A stretch of DNA of 64,000 bases from Piezodorus guildinii (lineage: Eukaryota > Arthropoda > Insecta > Hemiptera > Pentatomidae), in assembly GCA_023052935.1 (NCBI GenBank), contig CM041294.1, forward strand, positions 96,851,616 through 96,915,615, given 5' to 3'. The notes under the pieces were generated by a model. It saw only the letters and a program-made list of their open reading frames with translations, was not told where the DNA came from and made no database searches. Position numbers and translations under genes: made by a program. Numbering within the stretch: the stretch's first letter is position 1; each line of letters begins with the position of its first letter. This document shows, in pieces, positions 35,500-47,533 of this stretch.

Positions 35500-35760
35500 A
35501 AAGCTGTAATCTAGCATAACAACCTCCTATACTCAATGTCTCTGTTTCAAACCCAGGATATGGCACTAGGATTTTCTAATGGGAATAAAAGATCGTTGTT
35601 TATGCAGACCCAAGGAGGGAACGTAAAATAGCGGTCCCGTGCCTGTGCCATGCCAGGTACTCGTTGAAGATCACTATCCTAATTAAACCGAGATAGGCAA
35701 AATTGATGACTCCCAATCTAGCATCATCCGATTGGGCACAGTGGAGTTAAATGAATTCAA
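35500..35760 (+). mobile_element. SINE-1 copy, diverged
   Basis: TCTAGCATAACAACCTCC, GTTTCAAACCCAGG, CCAGGTACTCGTTGAAGATC and GCATCATCCGATTGGGCACA identify an old plus-strand copy. A SINE-2 copy follows within 60 bp. Confidence 0.82.
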
Positions 35761-35814
35761 CAATTACACCATCGTTAATGATAATATCATTTGGAATACC
35801 AAAATATATTTTAG

Positions 35815-36110
35815 GGATCTAGTGGATAGACAGTAGATAACTATGGACTCCGGGTTCTTGGTTCGAATCCCGTATGTAACAGAATATTATTTATTTCGTT
35901 AATTCAGCTGGTGGACCATAGCGTATGGAGACCCTCCAGGGGCAAACTCAGTCTCTTTAAAGTGGATACCTAAATTAGAGAAAAAACCTGGCGGCTGAGC
36001 GCGATCGAGGCCTAATCACCTCATTGCACGGCCGTTGCCTTAAAACAGTACGAATCACTATATTTACTGATCCCAAGACCCTTCATGTGTTGTAGAGGTG
36101 CAGGTTATTT
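35815..36110 (+). mobile_element. SINE-2 copy (long form)
   Basis: Shows CTAGTGGATAGAC, GGTTCGAATCCCGT, TATGGAGACCCTCCAGGG, CTAATCACCTCATTGCACGG and CCCAAGACCCTTCATG. More diverged than the copy at 45580-45865. Confidence 0.85.
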
Positions 36111-36605
36111 TTTTAAATAGATTTTAGTGTTCATGTTCATCCGGGTTTAAATTATTTAATAACGCCTTTTTTTTAAAATTAATTTAACAACTCCATTTTT
36201 TTATATCGCGCATTTTGCTAGTTCAGTAGAGCCCCGATGCGTTGGCAGTATATATTTTTTTCTTGGCCTATTGTTGATTGAAGAGGCGCTAACCCAAGCC
36301 AGGTTAATGAAACATCATTGAGGAAGGTGCCTGGGGAAAACCCTCAACTCTAACAGTCATTCTTCTTGGAACCCTTCCCTTCATCAACGCCTCCTTAAAA
36401 AATTAAACAAACAAACATTATTATGTCACTGCGTCGTCAAGGTTATTTTGAGCATTTTCAAATCGCGCAAAACAGATAATGAAACCAGGAAGGTTGCGAG
36501 TATGAGGTGCACGTAGATACGTATTATTGACAGTGAGTCTGTATGTTAAATTATTTAAATTTAGCTCCAATATTTGAGTTATTTGAGAGACATAGTTGTG
36601 CAAGG

Positions 36606-36825
36606 AGGATCCCGGCAGGTGGCCCTAGGATCTTTTAAATAGACTAAGAAATCCTAGGTTATGCACTCTTCGGAAGGAAAGTAAAATGGTGTTCCTAAGC
36701 CTGTGCATGTCAGAACTATATCGTAATTAAACGTAGATAGGCAAAATTGAGGACTCCTATTGTAGCATCGTCGAATTAGACACGGCAGCATTAATTTACG
36801 TTATATCAATCAATAAACAATCTAT
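36606..36825 (+). mobile_element. SINE-1 copy, 5'-truncated and diverged
   Basis: Begins inside the body at GGCAGGTGGCCCTAGGAT and runs to GTAGCATCGTCGAATTAGAC and a short tail. The tRNA-like head is absent. Confidence 0.8.
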
Positions 36826-36862
36826 CACTTGAGATATTGCTTTTTGAACTTAGTTTACCTTC

Positions 36863-37105
36863 TTACCTTACACATTTTTCCCAACGTGACACCAACTTTT
36901 TTATCCCCGTACTGAAAAACTCTGAGCTTTGGAGTGAAACAAAATCTGAAAACGCACTTTTCACTTGATCATCATTTTCACAAAGTTTTCCTTTGACGAA
37001 GTTGTCTAAATTCCTGAACAGGTGGTAATCTGTTGGAGACAATTTGGGAGAATATGGTGGGTGCCGAAGAACATCGTAGCCCAGTTCTTTCGAGCAAAGA
37101 AACGC
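36863..37105 (-). pseudogene. Mariner transposase C-terminal fragment
   Basis: One open minus-strand stretch reads FLCSKELGYDVLRHPPYSPK LSPTDYHLFRNL, then KGKLCENDDQVKSAF and FFSTGIKKLVSRWEKCVR followed by TAA. HPPYSP-L-P-DYHLF holds the third catalytic Asp of mariner transposases, and GIKKLVSRW-KC is their usual C terminus. No terminal repeats were found and the upstream two-thirds are absent. Confidence 0.85.
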
Positions 37106-38639
37106 AGGTCAATTGCTGCCCTGCAATTCCTGATTCGTTAATTTTTCTTTAACACAAATTTATATTTTACAACTGCCTCACCGTCCCTAGCTCTTTGATT
37201 ACTGTCGAAATCCTTACCTTCACCAGCACATTTCATTCTAATTCGGAAGGTAAATTATCAATACAGCTAATGATAAAACCGTTTAAACTGGTATGATATT
37301 TGGTTTTTCCTTTATTCATTCAGTTTAATGGATATATATATATTTTAGCATTTCTTTTTATCTACAGAAAAAAAAGGGTAAAAGCATAAACCTTCGCCTC
37401 ATAAGAAAAGTAAATACGTCTAAGAGATACCGATCGGATGATAATTGCGATTAGGTTTCGATGTTGGATTCTGACTTGAAGAACAGTTCGGGTTTTCGGT
37501 TGGTGAACCAGAGTGGTACCCTTGTCTTAAGAACAATTACCTGTGAAATATTTCAAATAGTGAGACACGAATTGATTAACTAAACCAAATTTGTAGAAAG
37601 GAATCAGTGCAAAAAAAATTGCTTTGGTTTTGTTTTAGGTTATGCAAGGTGGCTATTGCAAGTTTTGCAAAGGTGACGAATTAGCTCGCTGGGACCAACG
37701 ACCCCTCCCAATCACTCTCCATTTCCTCTCGTCTTTCCAAATCCGCGTCGTTCGCTTGCGATCGTTCATGCTTCTCTTTGCAAATAGCTAATAACGATTA
37801 TTTAGACCTTTCTTAACTTCAAATCAACTAATTCATCGAATTAAAAAAAAAAAAAACGACTTACCTCTGGGTGCGGGTTCGAATTCGACGGTCAAGCAAT
37901 AGTCGGAAATAGTCAAGCAACTAAGGCCATTTATTCGACGAACCTACTTCAGTAGTTTCTGTTATTTTTTTTATTTTTTTATATACTTTCTATACAAAGC
38001 AAAAATTAGTTGATTACTCACTCTCTTCTAAACCTTTTTAGGTTTATTCATCCAATATCAGGGAAACTATGGGATGAGCATTATAAACTACTTTATAGTA
38101 CATTTATTTAGTTTTGATTTGAGTGCTATAGGCATCTGTAGATTTGACAGTAACCAAAAATAGATTTTTATTCGACAATATGTCCTCATTATAAACTCTC
38201 ATCACATCACATGATTTTTATTATACAATAAATTGTGACAGCTCCGAATAGAAAAAAAAAGTTAAAAGTTATAATAATACTTTCACTTGACTGTCCCTAG
38301 TATCGGTGGCTTTCAGATAATAACTCTCCATATAGACATAAATTCAATTGTTTTATTTTAAATATGAAAACTGACACTTTTTTTTAAATTTTACCACTTT
38401 AGTAATTTCAAGATTTTGGGTCCTGAATCAGCATAGCTGTAACGTGTTTAAACATCACATAAAATCCCTTTTGACAATAAAATCTATGATTTCTTCGCTT
38501 TCATTTGGCGCGTATATTTCGTTTATTCCTTTATGTATACTAGAAGAAAAAACAAAACCCTAGGCATTTTCATTAATATGTTTATATTAAAATCAGACAC
38601 AAAATTATATGATCACTCAAAATTATATAATCTTGGGAT
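37106..38639. other. AT-rich, no gene seen
   Basis: 37650-37790 is GC-balanced (GGTGACGAATTAGCTCGCTG, TCCGCGTCGTTCGCTTGCGA) but has no identifiable product. Confidence 0.5.
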
Positions 38640-38875
38640 TATCTGTGGTGTAGTGGCTAGCATAACAGCCCTCTAGACCCAAGGACATTGGTTCATACCT
38701 GGCAGGTGACCCTAGGATTTTTAAATGGAAGTAAAAAATCCTTAATTTTGTCGTTATTCCGAGGGAACTTAGAATGGTAATCCTAATTAAACCTGGATAG
38801 ACAAAATTTAGGACTCCCTCCGTGGCTTCGTCCGATTAACAACAGCATGAAGTGACCTTGAATGAATTAACAACG
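38640..38875 (+). mobile_element. SINE-1 copy with internal deletion
   Basis: Head GTAGTGGCTAGCATAACAGC, a degraded B box (GGTTCATACCTGG), and a body missing the GTCAGGTACTCG segment between TTAGAATGGTAA and TCCTAATTAAACC. Confidence 0.85.
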
Positions 38876-39089
38876 ACAGTCTTTGAATCAAATAGCAAAT
38901 AATATAATTATTATTAAGTCAATTTATTCGTATTTTCGATAGAGCCGCCATTCTCCACGCAGTACCGCTGAACGTTTGCTGTTCCAGTAGTCATTAGGAT
39001 GGGTTTGTAATCAGTACCACTTGTACTTTCGTCATCTTTGAGTCATAAGAGAGTAGTTAGAACAAAAATTAAACGTATATTGGATGAGG

Positions 39090-39440
39090 TAGAGAGCATG
39101 CAGGTCCTAGCTCCTAGACGAAAGCCACCGACTCAACGGCATATTCTTAGCTACGAGAGCGTACTCCTTGCCCTAGGAGGACGAGGTTCCTGAGAAGAGA
39201 GGATATGGCAGGGCGGGCGGAGGATACGGAGAACCGGCGTGAACAATTACAAAGCGGGCGGAGCGGTGTTCGTGCTGGCCGGCGTCACGAAGCCGCAGCC
39301 GCGTGCCGCACGGTCACGAGCGACAGTCGGACACCCCTCCCCCTCCTTCGTTATAGGGCGTCTCGTTACAGAGCCCTCCAGGCCATGCTCCGTCTCTATC
39401 GAGGTCTCACTTTTAAGTTAATACTCTTTCTTAAAATCGC
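39090..39440. promoter_or_regulatory. CpG-rich island, candidate promoter or old exon
   Basis: About 350 bp rich in CG dinucleotides (GGCAGGGCGGGCGGAG, GAACCGGCGTGAACAA, GGCCGGCGTCACGAAGCC) within AT-rich DNA. Overlapping plus-strand frames of 84 and 60 residues have no known domain. It lies 8 kb upstream of the first BTB-ZF coding exon, so a promoter or 5' UTR exon is possible. Confidence 0.35.
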
Positions 39441-39533
39441 CCAAAAGTCAATAGCATAACTTGATGTTCTACAGGATGTGCTTTAAAAATATAGGTAGAC
39501 TTTTAATTCACCTGTATGCTAAATGAAATGAAA

Positions 39534-40250
39534 AAACTTCTTTATTATCTTGGAACTAAAATCCTTTAAGAATAAAATAAAAATACAGAATTGATGACCG
39601 GAAACAATGCGGTCATGGCTTTAAACAACAAATTACTAAACTAAAAAAAAAAAAATTAAGGTTGTAATATATGTACATATTTACAAATCAGACTCTCAGA
39701 ATAAAAATAAAAAAACAGAAATAGCTACTTGTGATTATAATTATAATTATAATTATCAGTGATAATTTAAGTAATATAAACACACAAAAAAATTTATATT
39801 TATAGCATCTGCAGTTTGAGGTTATTGTCTATTTGACTGGGTAGGGAGAAGGTGGTTGAAAAGAAGCGATTTGAAGGAGGAAGCAGTTCTTACATGACGG
39901 ATCTCAGGAGGGATAGAATTCCAAGGAATTCCTTTGGCTAGAAAGGACTTGTCAAAGGCAGCAGTACGGTGCGGAGGAGGGTAGAGGTCAGAAAGACGGG
40001 ATCTGGTAGAACGGAACTGGATTGATGATTGAAATTGAAGGGATTGGAAGATATAGCTGAGACGATGAGTTCTGGCAACCTGGTAGAGGAAGGAAGCTAG
40101 GAAATACTGGCATCTGTAACGAGAATAAAGCCACCTTAACTCGGCGTAATACTGAGTTATATTGTTTGTCTGTGGTGATCCCGATTACAAATCGTATTGC
40201 ACAGTCCATAATACACTCGAGTTTCGCTTCGAGCTCTGTAGCTAAATCAT
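39534..40250 (-). pseudogene. Non-LTR retrotransposon 3' end (FKSLLFNHL tail)
   Basis: The minus strand reads FLYQVARTHRLSYIFQS, STRSRLSDLYPPPHRTAAFD KSFLAKGIPWNSIPPEIR and FKSLLFNHLLPT, the C-terminal block typical of several LINE polyproteins (R.LWN.LP..I, FK..L). The ~290-bp 3' UTR starts AAAACTTCTTTATTATCTTG, matching the UTR start at 46180. Confidence 0.75.
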
Positions 40251-41494
40251 GGCATCAACTAAATTATGGTGACAAGGAGAATGCTTCGCTATTCCGCATT
40301 GTGTAAACTGCTCAATTCCCTCATTCTTCCTCAGACCAAACATAATAATAGAGGTCGCGAGCGAAAAAGGAATCAATGAAGAAGACTTAACTATTTATTG
40401 CTTAACCACCGTTTGGAGGTCCAGGAGTAGGTCTTCACCAGGACGTCGCAAGGTGTATTACCAGGGAAAAGGTCAATTAAAAACTGTTCTAGGCCGCAGT
40501 TCAACATGCAGAACGAAACTGAGAAAAAAAGAAACATATAATAGCGTATTTTAAGTACGCTACAGTATATTGAAAATACTTTTTTTTTCCTGAGTTTTGC
40601 GTACTTTTCTATCCAGTAATGGTCAACATTACTATTCTAACTATGTGTGCATTGGCCGAGACTCATTCCGGGCGACTGTCACGAGATAAAAGTTAACCCG
40701 CCCAGAAGGGTTTCGAACTGATGCCATCTCCCGACCTAGCTCGTTTCACGCTCACGGCCTCTTATATCCAGTATATCATGAAAAATGATATAAAGACGTA
40801 TACATACCATTAATTACTCAGTTAGTGTAATGTAATACCGTATGTTTGAATAGATTAATGTTGGTAAGTTGAAGCTTCTTCCTCATCAATCTCCTAACCA
40901 AAATCTCCATCCTAAAATACACAATTTCCACAAAAATCTGTCTCTGGATCCACCTCTGAGGGAGGGTTCTCTACGAAATGCCGTGCTTCTGGTTTGATGG
41001 CTGCCTTCGGTACCGATCTTATCAAATTCAAACCCTCGACAGGATTAAGAAGGTAGGAATCGGAAGATCCGGGTCCTAGAGGACAGTACCAGAATAAACT
41101 CTATCGCGACGCAGTGCATTTCCTCATGAATTATGCAAGAGGAGTGCGGTAGGAAAGCACTTGGAAAGTGTGGTGGCGACCTTGGCAGGAATTGTATCGG
41201 GCACTTGCTCCTCGTCCTGGGTCCTGTCCAGCCACGTCAATTACTGATAGCTTACTGTCGTATGTATATCAGGTTGTTCAATCCGTAGCTTGGAGGTTTA
41301 GGCTCTCATTAGGAGCAATCATATTATCATTAGGAGCTCTAAACTATTATTTTTTTTTAATCTCAAGTAACATGGCTCAGATTCCATTTTCATCTTATTG
41401 CTAAAGCCAATTGCCTAAAATACAAAAAAAAATAAATTAAAAGAAAAGAGAATCGTGTCCAAAATGGTGGTTCTCTTCCATTTTGAATCGTTTG
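40251..41494. other. No gene recognised
   Basis: 40860-41290 has balanced composition and several short frames, none recognisable. The rest is AT-rich. Confidence 0.5.
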
Positions 41495-41775
41495 TTTTGT
41501 TTATTTATTTAACGTCACTTTATGCTACTGTGGCTAATCAGACGATGTTAAAGGTTTAGTCCTAAATTTTTCCTATTCGGGTTTAATTAGGATAGGGATC
41601 TTAAATGAGTAGCTGACATTGCACAGGCTCGGGACCACCTTTTTTCGCCCCCTCCGAAGGAGCGCGTAACTAAGGATTTTTTACTCCCATTGAAAAAGCC
41701 TAGTACCACCTGCGGGTTTGAACCCGTAGTCTTTGGCATATGAGGCATAATAGCCAACACTCTACAGGTGATATT
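41495..41775 (-). mobile_element. SINE-1 copy
   Basis: Nearly full reverse copy with TTATTTAACGTCACTTTATG, CTGTGGCTAATCAGACGATG, GGAGCGCGTAACTAAGG and B-box complement GGTTTGAACCCGTAGTCTTT. Confidence 0.9.
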
Positions 41776-42431
41776 GGAATTTTTAATCCTATCCTAGTTA
41801 CAAGATATGTCCATTGTTAAGAATGCTTTCAACGAAAATGGCGACTTTAACTTCGAATAAAAAAAATAATTAAACCTGTCCTTAAAATATTAAAATCGGA
41901 CGTATCCTTTTAGTACGTAACCCAACCTCACCATCGCACAAAACACCTCGCAGATATTCTTTAGCTTGAAAATTATTTTAAAAATTTAAGAACTCAGCGA
42001 TTTCTTAAAATGTATAGAGATTACAGAAAAAGGAATGAGTCGGATAAGAAAAAAAATTGAAAAGAAAGAAAAAAGAAAAAAAAAATTAGCTTTAGTATCT
42101 GACTGGAAAAACAGTAGACCACGAATACTCCTAGCTACAATCTACTTATTTTCCCAGTCAGAAAGATATTTATAAGTTTGCGGACTAATAATTTGATAAA
42201 GTACAGAAGGTAAAGAAAGAATATACTAACACAAATCAATTTTTTTGACCATCTATGTACATTTAGATATTGTTACCTTTGTGACTTTTCTCATTCAAAC
42301 CAATATCCTTCCACCTCTTAAACGGTAGGTCCTGATGAAGGAAAGATCGTCCAAATCCTCGATTCCAACAATACAGCTTTTTCGATACAGAGCGTGTTAA
42401 AAAAGCCCCAACAAAAAATGTAGGCAAAGTG

Positions 42432-43310
42432 TAGCTTTTCACTTTCACTTACCTATATATGAAATATATGGGAAGTAAAAGTATTGCGATCGTGAAAATT
42501 TTTGAATTTTCAAGTTTTCACCGGAAATACTCGTTTTAGGGTCCCCTGGGTCTGGTTTCATTTTGTTCATTTATTCAACGTCACTTTATGCTACTATGGC
42601 TAATCGGACGATGCTAGAGTGGGAGTCCTAAATTTTGCCTATCCAGGTTTTATTAGGATAGGGATCTTTAACGAGTACCTGACATCGCACAGGGTCTGGT
42701 TTCAGCAACTTTTTCATCAAAATCGGATATACAGAAGAACCACTGTATTCCATGCATTTTGCACATTTTTACGATTTTCTCAAAAAACGTCTCCAACGAT
42801 TTTGATTAAATTCGCCATACCGATATAAAATTAAATGAGCTTCAATATCATGTAGTTTTGTTAATTATTCTGATTAAAATAGTCTACGTTGGCTATAATG
42901 CTATTGTTTAATTTTCTTCCTCATACAGTACCTTTAACTTTGTATATATATAAAAAACTTAATAGGCACATCATCTTGTTAACATTGATATGTAACAGCT
43001 AAATATGCAGTTAAGCAAATTTAATTAATAGGTAAAGGGGAAAAGTGTAAAAAATTTGTTTATGCAATATTTGTGTTTTTTAAATAGTATTGTAGAATAG
43101 TAATATAATACATAAAATATACCGTTGGATACCTAAAGATTTTAGAAAAAATATTAACATAATATACGTAATTGTTAAAGTTAATGGAGAGTGATGAAAA
43201 ACCGATGAAACTAACTGATTGTTGTAGATAAAAATACTAATAGATTATTTAATAAAACTCGTGTTTCTATTGAAATTGATTAGTCGTGTGTTGCGCGCAC
43301 CAGATTTTCT
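42432..43310 (-). repeat. Family A repeat, complete copy, reversed, holding a SINE
   Basis: Begins TTTTCACTTTCACTTACCTA, continues through GTATTGCGATCGTGAAAATT and ATACCGTTGGATACC, and ends TTAGTCGTGTGTTGCGCGCA. Interrupted at 42561-42691 by a truncated SINE-1 with its duplication. Confidence 0.82.
42561..42691 (-). mobile_element. 5'-truncated SINE-1 with 13-bp target-site duplication
   Basis: Only the 3' half of SINE-1 is present, in reverse orientation; the tRNA-like head is missing. A perfect repeat GGGTCTGGTTTCA at 42548-42560 and 42692-42704 shows that the truncation happened at insertion. That is the signature of target-primed reverse transcription by LINE machinery. It interrupts a family A repeat. 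Confidence 0.9.
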
Positions 43311-44364
43311 TATTCAGGCCAATATAGCTTCTAAACGGTAGTAGATCCTAGCGACCAGTTTTATATAACAAACATTGTTGCCATTGAATCTCTGAAATGG
43401 AAACTATCGTCATATTATCGATCTCAGCTACAGTTAAAGTGGGAGAGTGTTAAATTTTTGAGTATAAAAAAAAGTGAAACATTAAAAATTACTGACCTAT
43501 CAATGTCAAAATTAAATTTATTAATTAATGTTCTTTATATTTTAAAATCCATATCTTGGAAATGAGGTGTAGAAGTAATATTATTTTCAAGATTGTAATC
43601 TACTTGGGATCTTAAATATGCTACGTGGAATTAATTTAGATCTCGTGGCTATTTACTTCCTATCGGCGTCGGGGTAGGAAAAAAATATGAACAATATGAA
43701 ACAAGATGATTTGAGTGGTTTTGAGTCAAGGAATTAAGTTTTTCATGTTTGTCTCGAATCTAAGAATTCACTCTTGAAATGTTTTCTTCGTTCTTTATCC
43801 TCTGGTTCTGGACAAATCAAAGCATTTTGACTATTTTTCGTTAGAATTTTTTAATTTATTTTTGTATCTTGTGAGTAAGTATGTGTTTTAAACAATCTGA
43901 AAGTTCTACTCTGAAGGTCCTATTAGATCTAAATAGTATGGTGTAGATTAGTTCTAAGTTAGTAAAGATTTGTATTTCATGAGGTATTTTTTGTTTATTC
44001 GAGGAATTTGGTATGAGATATTTGTTTCTATTGTTTATTAGTTCATTATAATAATTTATTAAACATTAAATGAATAGAAGATAGTACTAGGCTATGGAAA
44101 ATGTTTTATTTAGTTAAGTAAAATATATTGACTATTAGTATAGATTATTTACATATAACTTGAGCCCAGCTTTCCCCTTATTTCAACACTTGTGGAGAGG
44201 AAAGTAGAAATCCGAAGATCCCAGTACCTCTCATTCAATCCCTCCTGACATCCAAACTGATGGAAACCAAGCAATGGCACTATGACCACAAGCTTGGCTT
44301 GAGTGAATCTGTCCATCGCATGATTTTTAGTACAGCTTTAAATTTATACTATATTATGCAAATT
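43311..44364. other. AT-rich, nothing seen
   Basis: No frame over about 60 codons, no repeat that I recognise. Confidence 0.5.
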
Positions 44365-44625
44365 ATATAGCATTATTATACATAAGTAGTAATATATAGT
44401 AATTATTCTTAACGAGTAGATGAATGAAATTATCTGTTTTTTTTTTACTTAAGATATAAATTTGAAATTGAGAATATGACTTGAGAATATAAGTAATTTT
44501 GTAACAACTAAAAAAATTTCAAATTATAATCTTTAAGTAAAAAAAACGATAAATTTCACTTCATCATACTTCGTATAATGAATAATTACTATATTTACTA
44601 CTTATAGTATTCATAAACTATTACT
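44365..44625. mobile_element. AT-rich hairpin element
   Basis: TAAGTAGTAATATATAGTAA near 44385 pairs with the complement of TACTATATTTACTACTTATA near 44590, and AGATGAATGAAATTATC with TAAATTTCACTTCATCAT. AT-richness lowers confidence. Confidence 0.6.
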
Positions 44626-44687
44626 CTCAGCCACTTGACTAGAACAGTAAGTCTCTAAAGTACTTATCAAGATCATGTTAAGCAACA

Positions 44688-45283
44688 ATTTTTTTTTTTT
44701 TTTTAAAATTTCTAGCGCTGACACAAATTGGTATGATAATATTTACCTATCCATTTATAAAATGAATTAATCAGGTTTAAGCAGATTAAATAATGGATAA
44801 AAATACTTTTAAGGTGAATATAGTTCTCATGCTTGAGTTTTTATTTAACTTGAATTCACGAGGTCTCTAAACATTTTTCAGTTTATTTTATTTTTTATTC
44901 TGGAGAAAATGTATTTACCAACTACTTTTGTGTGGGAATGTCCCTCTAAACAAACATATACATTTCATATAACAATAACAAATAAATAAATTATTACATT
45001 TCATATACAATAACAAATAAATAAATTATTATATTATATACTTGAAATATGACTTTAACACCACTAAGTCCTTTGAAGTTTTCTCTATTAAAAAACCCAT
45101 AAAAGCTTTTGGCCAATTGAGAACTATATTCACCTTACAAATATTTTTTATCATCTATTTATTTAATCTTGCTTAAACCTGAGCTTAATTTCATTTTTAT
45201 TAAATGGATAGGGTAAAAATGATGCTATCATCCAAGGGTTTGTGTCAGCTGCTATGAAATTTTAATAAAAAAAAAAAAAAATT
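44688..45283. mobile_element. TIR element with ~150-bp arms
   Basis: The left arm (44688-44840: AATTTCTAGCGCTGACACAA, CAGGTTTAAGCAGATTAAAT, AAGGTGAATATAGTTCTCA) is inverted at 45118-45283. The interior is AT-rich with no frame. Poly-T/poly-A at the outer edges. A non-autonomous DNA transposon is likely. Confidence 0.8.
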
Positions 45284-45289
45284 GTTGCT

Positions 45290-45525
45290 CTACATCCCAT
45301 GATCTTGGAAATACTTATAGAGATCTTTACTGTTTCTAGGTCAAAAGTGGTCTGGAAGAGGTGAATAGCCAAGATCAAGCTTAGCTGTCAGATTTTTCTC
45401 CAATTTTCGGGTACCCACTTTATAGAGTCAACCCTTTCCCAACATGAAAAAAAACAGAATGCTGGTGTCCAAATAGTAAATGTATCCAAACAGTAGGTCT
45501 AGTGTGTTATCCACTACACCGAGTC
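45290..45525 (-). mobile_element. SINE-2 copy, degraded
   Basis: Reverse fragments CCCATGATCTTGG, TTTCGGGTACCCACTTTATA and GTAGGTCTAGTGTGTTATCC align with the long SINE-2 form. The B box is gone. It lies 55 bp from the plus-strand copy at 45580. Confidence 0.65.
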
Positions 45526-45579
45526 AATTGATTGAGTTTTTAATTAAGGAAATTTAAATATACTGTCATTATTAGTGTA

Positions 45580-45865
45580 GGGAGTGCGTGGTCTATTGGA
45601 TAGAGCACTAGTCTACTGTGCTCCGGGTCCTGGGTTCAAATCCCGGTTATGACAGAACATTATTTATTCTGTGATTTCAGCTGGGGAGGTGACCCTAGGG
45701 TATGGAGACCCTCCTGAGTCACACCCAGCCCCTATAAAGTGGGTACCCAAAAATTGGGAAAATCTCCTCGGCTGAATCACCTCATTGCACAGTCGTTGGC
45801 CTAGAAACAGTACGAATCTCTATTTTGTGCTGAGCCCAAGACCCTTCATAGTGCTGCAGGTCATG
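45580..45865 (+). mobile_element. SINE-2 copy (long form)
   Basis: Head GTGGTCTATTGGATAGAGCA, B box GGGTTCAAATCCCGG, body with TATGGAGACCCTCCTGAG, AAAGTGGGTACCCAAAAATT, TCACCTCATTGCACAGTCGT and CCCAAGACCCTTCATAG. TTAGTGTA at 45572-45579 and 45866-45873 is a possible short duplication. Confidence 0.87.
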
Positions 45866-46179
45866 TTAGTGTATAAAACTATACTTGATGTGTGAATACA
45901 TATAATTATTAGTGAATAAATGACTTCTATCATTAACATTTATTATTGATTAACATTCCTGTACAAATTATCGTTTCCTGATTTGAAGCATGTCTTTATT
46001 TTCTTCAAAAAAGTTTTACCAGACATGCTGTTGGCTTTTTCAGGATTCTAAATAATAAGTGGAATCAACATGAAGAAGCCAAGAGCATGTCTGATGGGAC
46101 ATTATTGAAGAAATCAATAAAGGCACGGTCTAAACCTGAAAACGTTTAATGATGTTAATGTTTTTACTGATAAAGTATT

Positions 46180-47130
46180 ATAATAATAATAGAAATAACT
46201 TTATTCTGGAACTATGGCCCTTAAGAACAACAATTTTGTACAGTAAATATACACTTCAATATACATGTCTGCCCTAGAGACCAATAAAATAAATTTTATT
46301 CACGAATGTGTAAAAAAAAAATAATAATAATGAATAAATGTTAAAAAACCTGTTAATATAAATATATACTACAAAATATATGGAATATAAACAATTGAAT
46401 AAAATTTCCAATAGAATAATAGAGCTGAACAATTTTCAAATAAATGAATTATGGAATAACTCTAGGATTTTGTTAAAATAAATAATTTTGTCTTGTATTG
46501 AAAGTGGGATAGTGGATTTACAATTTTACATTTAGTGTGCGTCTCTTTTGGCTACTTCAACACTTGCTAGACAAACATTCTAATCTTCCACTAAAATACA
46601 AACGTAAATTTACATGGCTATTATAAGGCCAATCTGGACGTACGGAGTTAAGCTTGGGGGCTCTACTAAACCATTGAATTCCTCTTGAACCCAATAAATA
46701 ATTTTGTCTTATGTTGAAAGTAGGATAGTGGATTTATAGTTTTACATTTATTGTGCGTCTCTTTGGGATGCTAGAAGTTGTTGGAAAAGATGGGATTTGA
46801 ATGAGAGAAGGAAAGAAGCAATATGATTAGGTAGGGAATTCCTGAGGGCTGCAGAGGGTATATAAAAGGAATTATCAAAAGATTTAGTTCTATGTGTAAG
46901 AATGTAAAGGTCAGAATGGCGTGATCTAGTTTCAAGTAAGTGAATTGAGAATTTAAATTGTAGGATACTGTGAATGTATGGAGGGTGTTGACAGTTAATG
47001 ACTTGGTAGAGGTATGTTCCAAGGAAATATTGTCTATGTATGGAAGGTAAGAGTCACTTCAATTCACTGTATTAGTGGGTCACTGGAGACCTCTTCGAGT
47101 TACCAAAGATGAATCTTATAAACATATTCA
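46180..47130 (-). pseudogene. Same LINE family, second 3' end, with Jockey insert
   Basis: The minus strand carries YLYQVINCQHPPYIHSI, ETRSRHSDLYILTHRTKSFD NSFYIPSAALRNSLPNHI and FKSHLFQQLLAS in pieces. The 3' UTR begins near AATAACTTTATTCTGGAACT. A Jockey scrap at 46551-46692 interrupts it between two 73-bp direct repeats. Confidence 0.72.
46551..46692 (+). pseudogene. Jockey C-terminal scrap between 73-bp direct repeats
   Basis: GGCTACTTCAACACTTGC, TCTAATCTTCCACTAAAATA and ACGGAGTTAAGCTTGGGGGC nearly match 53180-53310. The flanks 46477-46550 and 46693-46765 are direct copies of each other (AATAAATAATTTTGTCTT... GTGCGTCTCTTT). Confidence 0.8.
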
Positions 47131-47533
47131 TAATCCACTTGAGTCTGTCATCAAGTGCAGCCAAGAGGCCACCACATACCACACAGTAATAATCTAAGTG
47201 GGGAAAAATAAGTGAGGAAACTAACATCCTATGGGCGGGAAGTGGAAGAAGATGGCGGGAGCGATAAGAGTACTTATAGATCGTCTTTAAATTTGAGCGA
47301 TGTGGGGTTTCCAGGAAAAGGTTTGATCTATGGTAATACCCAAGCTATTATTGAAGATAGCAAAACAAAATATGGACTCACAATTGACTACTATTTAAAA
47401 TATTGAGCCTTTCTTTTGTAGTATTTATTAATTCCTTTACCTAAACTATTCTATTATCGTTGTTATTATTATTATTATTATGTAAACTAAAAAAGACTTT
47501 TCTTTTGTTTGGTTACAGGGTGATATATCAGAG

